Shown here: piece by piece, positions 5,716-13,448 of the stretch | Position numbering within the stretch: position 1 is the stretch's first letter | Layout of the letters: each line of letters opens with the position of its first letter | Source: JAGVSV01 sp050952845 | GTDB taxonomy: Bacteria; Bacillota; Clostridia; Christensenellales; Aristaeellaceae | Direction of reading: 5' to 3' | Length of the DNA stretch: 64,000 bases | Assembly: GCA_050952845.1 (NCBI GenBank) | Contig: JBMNLP010000001.1 | Span: forward strand, 806,001 to 870,000 | Position numbers and translations under genes: made by a program | Notes under the pieces: model-generated | Told to the model about the DNA's origin: nothing | Seen by the model: the letters and a program-made list of their open reading frames with translations, nothing else | Database searches by the model: none

Positions 5716-7920
5716 ATGATGTCGCTGGAACTGGAACGAATCAGGTGTACAAACTGTGGTAGCGAGTTTAGTGAGTATGATCCGGATGCCCTGGTGATGC
5801 GCTGCGACCGCATAGGTTGCGGGGCTACCTTTCGCATCAAACAGGCTAAGGAGTTCGCCAAGATAGAGGTGGATCATGAAACCGACATCCGCAACCTGCG
5901 CCTGTTGCTGGACGATGCCCTGGCTACTGACGACATGGCGCTGGCTGCCAAGCATGCCGGCGATATCCGCCGGCTGATACCCGACGATGCCTTTTCGGCT
6001 TACTGTGAAGCGTTGGGGCAGAAGAAACGCGGCAACTACAACGCCTACCACGCTCATTTAAAAAGTGCCGAGGATCTGACCGAGGACGAAGCCAATAAAA
6101 TGCTCCGGGTGGCGCTGAAGGAGTATAATTTTACCATTCACGACGAAGATCCGCTATGTGTGCTGATCGACAAGAATTTAACCGGCGATGCGCAGAAAGC
6201 CGCGCATCTGTCACTGGATAAGGCTGTCAAGCACCTGGCTGAATTGAAGGATCGGTTTACGATTGTGCCCCGGGATGTGTTCATTTGCCACAGCAGCTCG
6301 GATCCCATCGCCAGAGCGGTTTACGACACGCTGACCGAGGATGGCGTCAAGTGCTGGTTTTCCCCGGTTAATCTACCGCCCTCTATACACAACTATTGGG
6401 ATCATATCCGCAACGCCATCAGGAACTGTAAAATCATCCTGGTCATCGCATCCAAGGACAGCATGCTCCGGGATGACCCTGAGAGGGAAATGGGCATCGC
6501 GGCTTCGCTGGGCCTGCACCGGCTGGAGCTGAAAATTGATAACACCCCGCACAACACCTTCTTTCGGCACTATTTTGATGGCATCCAGTGGGTTTACCTG
6601 GGCTCGGATGTGGAAGCTGCTTTCAGAACGCTGAAACAGCGGGTATATGAACTGCTTAACCCGGCGACGCCCAGGCCTGCGCCGCAGGAGGAACTGCTGG
6701 CAGAGGTAGAGGTAGAGCCTGTCGTCCAGGCTATCAGCTTCCCTGTGACGGTGGCTTACTTGGGGGAGGACGACAGTCAGCTCAACAGCTATACCCTTCA
6801 CCTGAGTGCCGGCACGCATGCCATCCGCCCCAGAAAGGCGCTGATCCCGGAGGGGTATGTGCTGGTGGACGCAGGGGAAAGCCAGGTTACCGTGACGGAC
6901 AAGGGAGCCGATACCGCCCTGGTCACCTTCCGGTTTGCGCTGGAGGAAAAGCAGGCGTCTGTCTCCATCATATATCAGGACAAAACCACTGGTAAACGGC
7001 TGGCTCAGCACGCCCGCCAGCTGCCCAAGGGCACCCACACCATTTCGCCGGACGCAACGGTGCTGCCGGAGGGATACAAGCTGTTAGACGACGAGCCGCG
7101 GCAGGTCCAGGTGAAGGAGGGCGCTGTTAAACCGGAGAGCATCGTTTTTCGCTGCGGCAAAACGGTTACACCTGTTGTGTTAAACGTTCTCTACTTGAAT
7201 GAACAGGGTAAGCCGATTGCCAGAGCGGAAAGCCGCCCTCTGGAAGCAGGCACCCACAAGGTGTTCGCCAGCCCGAAGGACCTGTTGCCCGGCTATCAGC
7301 TAATGACCCCCGAGCCCAGGGTGGTCACGGTTAACAGCAGTTCACCCGGGGAGCTGCGGTTGCCCTTCGTCTACCGGCAGACAACAGGAAAAATCGGGCA
7401 AGCGGTCGTCGAGCGGCCTGGCGACACCAGCTGGTGGGGACGGCTGGGCAACAAGCTGGTTTACCTGGCTATGGTGCTGTGGCTGCTGGGCTATTTGCTC
7501 TACTTTATCGGCGATGCCGGCGGTTTGTATGGGATAGGCAGTGAACTGCCTTTTCTGGTGGAATCGTATTATCATATTGCGCGGAGTAACTATTGGGCGG
7601 TGATGGACATCGGGCTTCCGATAATCAACAGGAGTTTGGTGTTTAATTACTATGCTGTTTTCTACCCCTTTCTCATCCTGCTGGGTTCCTTGTTGTTTGG
7701 CCTCCGGTGCCTGGGCAGAACGGCGCGCCGCCTTTTCAAGGCATACTGGGCGCTGGTGCTGCCAGCCAATATCCTTTATTTCTGGGTTGTGTACATACCG
7801 GCTTATGGCATGTTCTATGGCATTTTACAGGACAAACTGGTAGCTTTTCTGTTGTTTATGCTGCCTGTACTTCTTATGACGCTGTTGGCAAAAGCCTTCA
7901 GCCGGGTGGGAGGGAAGTGA
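5716..7920 (+). CDS. Zinc-ribbon / TIR / MucBP-like repeat / multi-TM protein
   Basis: 734 residues. An N-terminal zinc ribbon uses C11, C14, C30 and C35. A helical region (about 45-180) is followed by a TIR domain (about 185-300): DVFICHSSSD, a central CWFSP loop, KIILVIASKDSM, and DDPEREMGIA, where Glu258 sits where NAD-cleaving TIR domains have their catalytic glutamate. Three MucBP-like beta repeats follow (about 343-400, 408-470, 476-545), each with a YL/YQ strand, 'AGTH' or 'KGTH' and a GY turn. The C-terminus has about four TM helices (560-725). A cytosolic ribbon and TIR fused to MucBP-like repeats is unusual. Start is ATG 5716 or 5719 after GGAGG 5707-5711. It is the last gene of the operon, 39 bp after the ATPase. 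Confidence 0.75.
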   Translation: MMSLELERIRCTNCGSEFSEYDPDALVMRCDRIGCGATFRIKQAKEFAKIEVDHETDIRNLRLLLDDALATDDMALAAKHAGDIRRLIPDDAFSAYCEALGQKKRGNYNAYHAHLKSAEDLTEDEANKMLRVALKEYNFTIHDEDPLCVLIDKNLTGDAQKAAHLSLDKAVKHLAELKDRFTIVPRDVFICHSSSDPIARAVYDTLTEDGVKCWFSPVNLPPSIHNYWDHIRNAIRNCKIILVIASKDSMLRDDPEREMGIAASLGLHRLELKIDNTPHNTFFRHYFDGIQWVYLGSDVEAAFRTLKQRVYELLNPATPRPAPQEELLAEVEVEPVVQAISFPVTVAYLGEDDSQLNSYTLHLSAGTHAIRPRKALIPEGYVLVDAGESQVTVTDKGADTALVTFRFALEEKQASVSIIYQDKTTGKRLAQHARQLPKGTHTISPDATVLPEGYKLLDDEPRQVQVKEGAVKPESIVFRCGKTVTPVVLNVLYLNEQGKPIARAESRPLEAGTHKVFASPKDLLPGYQLMTPEPRVVTVNSSSPGELRLPFVYRQTTGKIGQAVVERPGDTSWWGRLGNKLVYLAMVLWLLGYLLYFIGDAGGLYGIGSELPFLVESYYHIARSNYWAVMDIGLPIINRSLVFNYYAVFYPFLILLGSLLFGLRCLGRTARRLFKAYWALVLPANILYFWVVYIPAYGMFYGILQDKLVAFLLFMLPVLLMTLLAKAFSRVGGK

Positions 7921-8211
7921 CCAGTATGCGGGGATGGCGTTCCCTGAAAAACTCAGCCATTTGTTTGTCCATTATTACCTAGTGCCTCATGTTAAGATGA
8001 GTGTGCATTTTGCAGGGCGGGGGGCGAAAAATTCGAATAATTTGGTAAATTTGGTTAGGGTGTCAAAAGTAATTCATTAACTGCTCATCGCCTCGGCGGC
8101 ACTGCTATCAAAATCCTGCAAGGGAATCCTATAAGGAGCTTGAAAAACGTTGAAATTTCAACATTTTCTCCCTTAATATGATATAATAGATATATATTAT
8201 AGCAATTTAAC

Positions 8212-8718
8212 TTAACAAAGCGCATAACCATCGTGTCTGAACCAAGCAGCGATGTCATCAAGAGATATGGCATCCAGAGCTTGTAAAATAGCATGATCCA
8301 TCAAATCTTTGGTTCTTATCTTGAGTTTTCTCAGGATGGCTTTGACTTTCGACCACAATAGCTCAATTGGGTTCAGGTCAGGACTATAAGGCGGCAGATA
8401 CATGATGGAAGCACCTGCCGCCTCAATAGCTCCAGCAATCCCTTTGACCTTATGCGAACTCAAGTTGTCCATGATGACGATGTCTCCCGGCTTAAGTGAA
8501 GGTGCAAGCATGTGTTCAACATAAGCCTTGAACAAGTCCCCGTTGAGGGCGCCTTCAAACACCAAAGGAACCATGGTCCCATCCATGCGAACGGATGATA
8601 GGATCGATGTCCGCTCAAATCGCGTATCAGGCATTGCTTCCCTTACACGTTGGTGACTGGATGAACGTCCATAGATACGGGTCATGCCGGTGTTGATACC
8701 ACTCTCATCTAAGAACAC
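8212..8718 (-). CDS. IS630-family transposase, DDE catalytic part (orfB)
   Basis: DDE nuclease half of the transposase. From its first ATG it reads MFLDESGIN, where D is the first catalytic aspartate, then VIMDNLSSHK with the second, and YSPDLNPIELLWSKVK with the final acidic residue: all three catalytic positions of the IS630/Tc1 type. The frame is open back to the A9 run, reading KKTGYAAEQDR, so the protein is made only if the ribosome or polymerase slips there. IS630 elements commonly use such slippage. A real inactivating indel is the alternative. Confidence 0.82.
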   Translation of the reverse strand: MFLDESGINTGMTRIYGRSSSHQRVREAMPDTRFERTSILSSVRMDGTMVPLVFEGALNGDLFKAYVEHMLAPSLKPGDIVIMDNLSSHKVKGIAGAIEAAGASIMYLPPYSPDLNPIELLWSKVKAILRKLKIRTKDLMDHAILQALDAISLDDIAAWFRHDGYALC

Positions 8719-8731
8719 CAGGCGATGAGGA

Positions 8732-9160
8732 TCAAGGGTCGCCTGGTGATCTTTCCATTGTTTTCGCTGTAGACGGATATCTTCCCTGTCTTGTTCCGCC
8801 GCGTAACCCGTTTTTTTTTCGCACGAACCCTAACTTATACTTTATGATCTTGCATAGCGCAGCTTCACTCAAAGGAAGCGAATACTCTTCTATCAACTCC
8901 CGCAATGTCACATCAGGCTGTCTCTTGATTCGTTCCCTGATTATTTCAAGGGTTTCGGGACTTAACCTGGGTTTCCTTCCATTGTTGAGCGGACGCGCTT
9001 CATGACTTCCCGTTTCTCGGTACAGACGGAGCAATCGCACAATCGTACTTTGGTTTACTTCCTTTTCACGTGCTATTTGGGCGATTGTATCCCCACGCTC
9101 CCGGGCTTTGATGATCCTGATCCTCATATCATTGGATAATGGTGCTGGCATCATATTCAC
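8732..9160 (-). CDS. IS630-family transposase, helix-turn-helix part (orfA)
   Basis: 142 residues as read, of which about the first 108 are real. Residues 8-55 form a helix-turn-helix (MRIRIIKARERGDTIAQIAR ... STIVRLLRLYRETG) and 60-105 a second one that recognises the element ends. This is the usual N-terminal half of IS630 transposases. The reading frame leaves the conserved sequence at a run of nine A (8811-8819 on the plus strand as T), after which the natural continuation is in another frame. The start ATG follows a GAGGAGGTGAAT ribosome binding site. Confidence 0.85.
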   Translation of the reverse strand: MNMMPAPLSNDMRIRIIKARERGDTIAQIAREKEVNQSTIVRLLRLYRETGSHEARPLNNGRKPRLSPETLEIIRERIKRQPDVTLRELIEEYSLPLSEAALCKIIKYKLGFVRKKNGLRGGTRQGRYPSTAKTMERSPGDP

Positions 9161-9224
9161 CTCCTCTATTACAATATAACATACGGGCTGTGTTTTGTAA
9201 AATTGCTATAAAGGAGGCGTTTTC

Positions 9225-10805
9225 ATGGCTTTTGTAACGAATACCAATCAACAATTTAATTTCAATGATCCTCTTTACGGCTTAACAGAAAGAGAAAAGA
9301 AGTATTTGGAGAAATCCTGGGCAGTGGGCTTCTACAAATTGATTTTCTCATCCATAAATGAAGAAAGATTTAAAGATCTCTACAGCAGTAACCCTGCAAG
9401 CCGTCCCAATACACCGGTGAATGTGATTTTCGGTGCTTTGATTCTGAAAGAACTCTTTGGTTTAACCGATGATGAGTTGATTGAACGGATGATGTTTGAC
9501 ATGCTTTTTCAACATGCTCTTGGTACCGGTAGTTTTGAAGAACAACCTGTTAGTGATCGAACCTTTAGCCGTTTTAGAGAAAGACTCTACAACTATGAGA
9601 TAGAAACCGGTCGAGATCTTGTCCAAGAAGAAATGGAGGCTTTAGCGGATTCCTTTGCTTCTTTTAGTGGAGTGAATCGTTCTATCCGAAGGATGGATAG
9701 CCTTATGGTCGCATCCAACTGTAAAAAAATGTCACGATTGGAAATCATGTACACTTGTGTTGCGAATATGGTGAAGCGCATGAAGAAACAAGACGAACTC
9801 ATATCGGATCAATACAAGCACTATTTAGAAGAGGATGATGTCAATAAAATTATTTATCACCGCAGGAGCGATGGTTTAGAAGAGCGTCTTCAAGAAGTCA
9901 TCCATGACGGTGTAAATTTAAGCAAGCAAGTTCTGGATTCTCTTTATGATAGTTCGGAGTTTCGTCTTCTCCAAAGAGTTTTAAGAGAGCAAACGGAATC
10001 AACACCGAACGGTCCAAAACCTAAAGATAAAGCTCAAATCAAAACTGATAGTTTGCAAAATCCATCGGATCCGGATGCGACTTACCGTAAAAAGGCCGGA
10101 AAAGATCACAAAGGTTACACTGCAAATATTGTTGAGTTGAGTCCGAATGAAGGACCCAACTACATAACGCATTACGATTTAAAGCCGAATACCTATTCCG
10201 ATCAATCCTTTGCGGAAGACATCATAGAAAACCTAGGACAGCAAGAAGATGAGCTGATCCTTATTGCAGATGGCGCCTTTGGAAGTGAAGATATAAAATC
10301 CGCGGCCAAAGACAATAACATTCAACTATTGACAACAGCCTTAATAGGAAAAACACCGGAACCGATTCTGAGTGAATTTCAAATAGACGAAGAACAAGGG
10401 AAAGTCTTAAGCTGCCCGGGAGGTAAAGAGCCGATCAAGACCACCTACTACCCTAAAACAGGCATGTATCGAGCCGTATTTCAAAAGACAGACTGTGCAA
10501 ATTGCCCATATCGTACGAACTGCTCTATGAAAGAACAGAAGAAAAGCAACGTTGTTTCAATCACAAGCAAAACAATTGCGAGAGCCAAGCAAGTGATTCA
10601 TATGGGGAGTCAAGCATACAAAGAATTTGCAAAGAAACGGAACGGTATAGAAGGAATTCCCTCCCTACTTCGCAGACGCTATGATATAGATCATGTGCCT
10701 GTGAGGGGGTTAGTACGCCTAAAAACCTGGTTGGGATTTAAGATTGGGGCGATTAATAGCAAAAGGCTATTGAAAAGCGTGCAAGAACCCATAAAATGCA
10801 GTTAA
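9225..10805 (+). CDS. IS1182-family DDE transposase
   Basis: 526 residues, full length for the family. The N-terminal DUF772-type region (about 60-130) reads PVNVIFGALILKELFGLTDDEL and QPVSDRTFSRFRERL. The catalytic core has DATYRKKAGKDHKGYTANI (about 285-303) and LILIADGAFGSEDI (about 344-357). A cysteine cluster CANCPYRTNC (about 425-434) follows, as in other IS1182/ISL3-like proteins. The C-terminal RNGIEGIPSLLRRRY carries the final catalytic glutamate. RBS AAAGGAGG is at 9210-9217. The frame is intact, so the element may still move if it is transcribed across the nested insertion. Confidence 0.9.
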   Translation: MAFVTNTNQQFNFNDPLYGLTEREKKYLEKSWAVGFYKLIFSSINEERFKDLYSSNPASRPNTPVNVIFGALILKELFGLTDDELIERMMFDMLFQHALGTGSFEEQPVSDRTFSRFRERLYNYEIETGRDLVQEEMEALADSFASFSGVNRSIRRMDSLMVASNCKKMSRLEIMYTCVANMVKRMKKQDELISDQYKHYLEEDDVNKIIYHRRSDGLEERLQEVIHDGVNLSKQVLDSLYDSSEFRLLQRVLREQTESTPNGPKPKDKAQIKTDSLQNPSDPDATYRKKAGKDHKGYTANIVELSPNEGPNYITHYDLKPNTYSDQSFAEDIIENLGQQEDELILIADGAFGSEDIKSAAKDNNIQLLTTALIGKTPEPILSEFQIDEEQGKVLSCPGGKEPIKTTYYPKTGMYRAVFQKTDCANCPYRTNCSMKEQKKSNVVSITSKTIARAKQVIHMGSQAYKEFAKKRNGIEGIPSLLRRRYDIDHVPVRGLVRLKTWLGFKIGAINSKRLLKSVQEPIKCS

Positions 10806-10948
10806 TATAGAGATCTATATCGACGGATTCCTTTATTTTATTTAAATCCAACTAGATACTGAACACCATACACTAAAGGGTGCTTTTAAGGTGGGTTCTA
10901 AACCTATGCTTTTGACACCCTAACCAAATTTGAAGAATTTATTTGTTG

Positions 10949-10977
10949 TTGACACACGATACTGGATGATGTATAGT
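10949..10977 (+). promoter_or_regulatory. Strong sigma-A promoter of the first sugar ABC operon
   Basis: TTGACA at 10949-10954 and TATAGT at 10972-10977 with a 17-bp spacer, near consensus. It begins 18 bp outside the right end of the insertion sequence, leaving a leader of about 145 nt before the solute-binding protein gene at 11128. Confidence 0.85.
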
Positions 10978-11022
10978 CAATATGATATTTGGCTGGGCTT
11001 TCTCGAAGCGACCCACATTATC

Positions 11023-11041
11023 TGAAAGCAAATTGTTTTCA
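11023..11041. promoter_or_regulatory. 19-bp near-palindrome in the leader, candidate operator
   Basis: TGAAAGCAAATTGTTTTCA has one mismatched pair besides its centre. It lies about 40 bp after the predicted transcription start, where a LacI/CcpA-type repressor could act as a roadblock. It has the TGAAA...TTTCA frame of catabolite-repression sites but lacks the central CG. A smaller hairpin, ATGCCG-AATTA-CGGCAT, follows at 11085-11101. Confidence 0.45.
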
Positions 11042-11127
11042 AGCACAACTATCAAACGTATGACTGGCTTTTTGAAGGAACCAAATGCCGAATTACGGCA
11101 TGGGAATATTGTGTGGAGGAGAGGTCA

Positions 11128-12429
11128 ATGAAACGAAGGCTGATAACAACTATTGTTCTGTTGCTGGCAATTGTACTGGCAGCACCATGGACAGCTTTAA
11201 TGGAGGCGGAGGAGGTCAACATTTCCTTCTCTGGAAGGTTTGACCCTGCGGGTGCAGAACCTGAGAGCGCTTATTTTCTGAAAAAGATTGAGGAGTTCAA
11301 CCAACTTGATAATGGAATCAATGTCAGTATCGTATGGAATAGTGTGGAAAGTGACTATCTAAATCGACTGGCGACAGACATTGCGTCCAATGCCTGTCCC
11401 AATGTGTTCATGGAATATGGTGGTTCACGCGTGCTGGATTATCTGGAAGCAGGTATTCTTTATAACCTGCAGGATGAATACGACAAAGACCCCGATTGGT
11501 TCAATTCCATCTATCCCAACATGCTTAGCCCTGTGGTGTTTACGAATTATGGCTATGAGGGGATTTACGGGACGCCATTCGGTGCTTACGAAGTTTGCCT
11601 TGTGTATAATGAGGCGCATCTGAATGATTGTGGCTTGGAAGCACCAAAAACATGGGCAGATGTCATGGAGGCGTCAAAAATCCTTAAGGAGAATGGATAC
11701 CAGCCTTTCATGGTGGGTGAACGCGATACGTATCGATTTGGTCACCTGTTTTCCAATCTTGCTATAACTGCATATGGAGAGGAAGCTATCAAGATAGGTA
11801 CGCGGGAAACTGGATATGATTCAGACGAAGCCAAGGAAATATATGCTCTGATGATTGATGCCTACAATCAAGGCTACCTTGGCGAGAACATCCTCTCTTT
11901 CGGTGCGTCCGAGGAACGAGCCTATATGGGTGAGGGAAAGAGTACCTTCATGTGGGATCTGACATCGCGTATCTATTGGCTGGATGGTACTGCGGAGGAG
12001 CAAGCGAAGAACTTGCATATTGTCAACTTTCCCGCCGTTAATGAAGAATATATTGGCTGGAGCCAAGGTGGCGCTTCACAGGCATTTTATATATCAACCC
12101 AGAATGCTAGCGAGGAACAAATAGCTGCATCGGTAGAGTTCCTAAAGTATATTACAGGAGGGGAGTTCCTAAGCGGCTTGGCTGCCGAAACTAATTCCAC
12201 TTATGCGATTGCTTTCCCAAGTGAGTCTACTGGTGAGCGCAGCTATCTTTACAGTGAAGTAGATGCTGTGATGGCTGATACAAACGGTATTGTCATAGAG
12301 CTACAGAACTATGATACTGAAGCCGGTGCCCTGAATATCGTACGCAATGCCCTGCAAACCATTGTGCAAGGGGCGACTGTTGATGATATTTCCAATACAA
12401 TAGTTGATGGATTTGAAGACTTGCTATAA
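11128..12429 (+). CDS. Carbohydrate ABC transporter solute-binding protein (family 1)
   Basis: 433 residues. A signal peptide (about 1-27, LITTIVLLLAIVLAAPWTAL) is followed by a mature family-1 sugar-binding fold: FLKKIEEFNQ, YLNRLATDIASNACPNVFM, YGTPFGAYEVCLVYN (ligand-lobe hinge), PKTWADVMEASKIL, and the later FLKYITGGEF helix. It captures an oligo- or monosaccharide outside the cell and delivers it to the two permeases that follow. There is no lipobox cysteine after the signal, unusual for a Gram-positive binding protein. ATG 11128 has RBS GGAGGAGAGG just upstream; an in-frame GTG at 11113 is too early. The gene is AT-richer than the chromosome around it. Confidence 0.88.
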   Translation: MKRRLITTIVLLLAIVLAAPWTALMEAEEVNISFSGRFDPAGAEPESAYFLKKIEEFNQLDNGINVSIVWNSVESDYLNRLATDIASNACPNVFMEYGGSRVLDYLEAGILYNLQDEYDKDPDWFNSIYPNMLSPVVFTNYGYEGIYGTPFGAYEVCLVYNEAHLNDCGLEAPKTWADVMEASKILKENGYQPFMVGERDTYRFGHLFSNLAITAYGEEAIKIGTRETGYDSDEAKEIYALMIDAYNQGYLGENILSFGASEERAYMGEGKSTFMWDLTSRIYWLDGTAEEQAKNLHIVNFPAVNEEYIGWSQGGASQAFYISTQNASEEQIAASVEFLKYITGGEFLSGLAAETNSTYAIAFPSESTGERSYLYSEVDAVMADTNGIVIELQNYDTEAGALNIVRNALQTIVQGATVDDISNTIVDGFEDLL

Positions 12430-12465
12430 AATGGTTATAGGAGCATCGAACTGTAAAAGATTCAG

Positions 12466-12498
12466 ATGGTATCCAGAAGCAACGCTTCTGGGTACCAT
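12466..12498 (+). terminator. Intercistronic hairpin after the solute-binding protein gene
   Basis: A 15-bp stem (ATGGTATCCAGAAGC pairing with GCTTCTGGGTACCAT, one wobble) with a very short loop. There is no U-run, so it is likely a partial terminator or 3' mRNA stabiliser that keeps binding protein in excess over permease. Confidence 0.6.
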
Positions 12499-12554
12499 AT
12501 TTAAGCTTATAAGTTGTGCTCCAGTATTTTGACATACAAGTTTAAGGAGACAGC

Positions 12555-13448
12555 ATGACAAGCCGGAGACGATCCCAATACTTGATTTCGCTCCTATTTC
12601 TCTTGCCAGCTTTGACGCTGCTATTTGTTTTTATCGTATATCCGCTTATTGAGACAGCGGTTCTCTCAACGCAGTCCTGGAAAGGTATCTATGGTACGCA
12701 TAGGGTTTTCGTAGGCATTGCCAATTACAGCAGAGTACTCAGAAGTGATACATTCTGGAATGCCATGCTGAACTCTTTCTATTTTATGCTGGGTGCATTT
12801 GTGGTGTTGATGCCGCTTGCCTTTGCCTTGGCGCTATTTGTGACGTCTTCTCTAAAGTTCACCAACACAATGAAGACCATTTACTACTTGCCTGTTATAT
12901 TGGGGGCTACTACTGTTGCATTGATGTGGCGAAGCATACTGAACCCAAACTCGGGGGTTTTGGCAGGGATGCTCATGGCGGCAGGACAGGAAAAACTGAT
13001 CATAGATTGGCTGAATACGCCGCCGCTGAATGTTTGGATCACAGTTCTCATTAATGAGTGGAAATATGCTGGTTACAACATGCTTATCTTTGCAGCGGGC
13101 CTTAGCAGCATTCCTCAATCCGTTGTTGAGGCGGCGAGGATAGATGGCTGTACCTCGTGGCAAACCACGAGGTATGTGAAACTTCCATTGTTAAAGAACT
13201 CCTTCAAAGTTTTTTCCATACTGGCCATAACAGGTTGCCTGAAAGTTTTCGATATTATCTGGGCGATGACGGCAGGTGGACCGAACGATGCAAGTGCAAC
13301 CCCTGGTATCCTTGTATATAAGTTTGCTTATGAGTACAAGCGTTTTGGCCGTAGCGCCGCAATAGCTGTCATGTTGCTCGTGCTGGGAGTTACTTTAAGT
13401 GTAATTCTAAACAAATTGATGCGTCAGGATGATGATATCTATGCATAG
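12555..13448 (+). CDS. Sugar ABC transporter permease, MalF type
   Basis: 297 residues with six TM segments: LISLLFLLPALTLLFVFIVYP (about 10-30), then about 72-95, 108-128, 158-178, 212-232 and 265-283. The EAA loop, EAARIDGCTSWQTTRYVKLP (about 195-214), contacts the ATPase. It pairs with the next gene to form the membrane channel. No ATPase is encoded in the operon, so a shared MsmX/MsiK-type ATPase elsewhere must power it. RBS AAGGAGA at 12544-12550. Its end overlaps the start of the partner permease. Confidence 0.9.
   Translation: MTSRRRSQYLISLLFLLPALTLLFVFIVYPLIETAVLSTQSWKGIYGTHRVFVGIANYSRVLRSDTFWNAMLNSFYFMLGAFVVLMPLAFALALFVTSSLKFTNTMKTIYYLPVILGATTVALMWRSILNPNSGVLAGMLMAAGQEKLIIDWLNTPPLNVWITVLINEWKYAGYNMLIFAAGLSSIPQSVVEAARIDGCTSWQTTRYVKLPLLKNSFKVFSILAITGCLKVFDIIWAMTAGGPNDASATPGILVYKFAYEYKRFGRSAAIAVMLLVLGVTLSVILNKLMRQDDDIYA

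Larger units (their letters stand above)
8198..9210 (-). mobile_element. IS630-like insertion sequence nested in the IS1182-like element
   Basis: Ends are TATAGCAATTT (8198-8208) and AAATTGCTATA (9200-9210). This gives terminal inverted repeats plus the TA target duplication that IS630/Tc1-mariner elements create. It sits between the left end and the transposase gene of the surrounding element, directly before that gene's ribosome binding site, so it may separate the host transposase from its promoter. It carries a two-frame transposase on the minus strand. Confidence 0.85.
8047..10931 (+). mobile_element. IS1182-like insertion sequence, split by an IS630-like element
   Basis: A 23-bp perfect inverted repeat bounds the element: AAATTTGGTTAGGGTGTC and 5 more bases at 8047-8069, with its reverse complement at 10909-10931. 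It encodes one DDE transposase. The true ends may be the GGGTGTC boundaries (8058 and 10920), with the outer AAATTTGGTTA/TAACCAAATTT being a palindromic target site and TA possibly duplicated. Inside the left end lie a palindrome (GTTGAAATTTCAAC, 8149-8162) and a TATAAT at 8182-8187. The 7921-8046 stretch before it holds no gene. IS1182-family elements often choose palindromic targets. Confidence 0.8.

Noticed and set aside
4585..6057. 490-codon minus-strand frame across the AAA gene
   Set aside because: Antisense shadow of the AAA ATPase and the next gene; no RBS, no recognisable domain.
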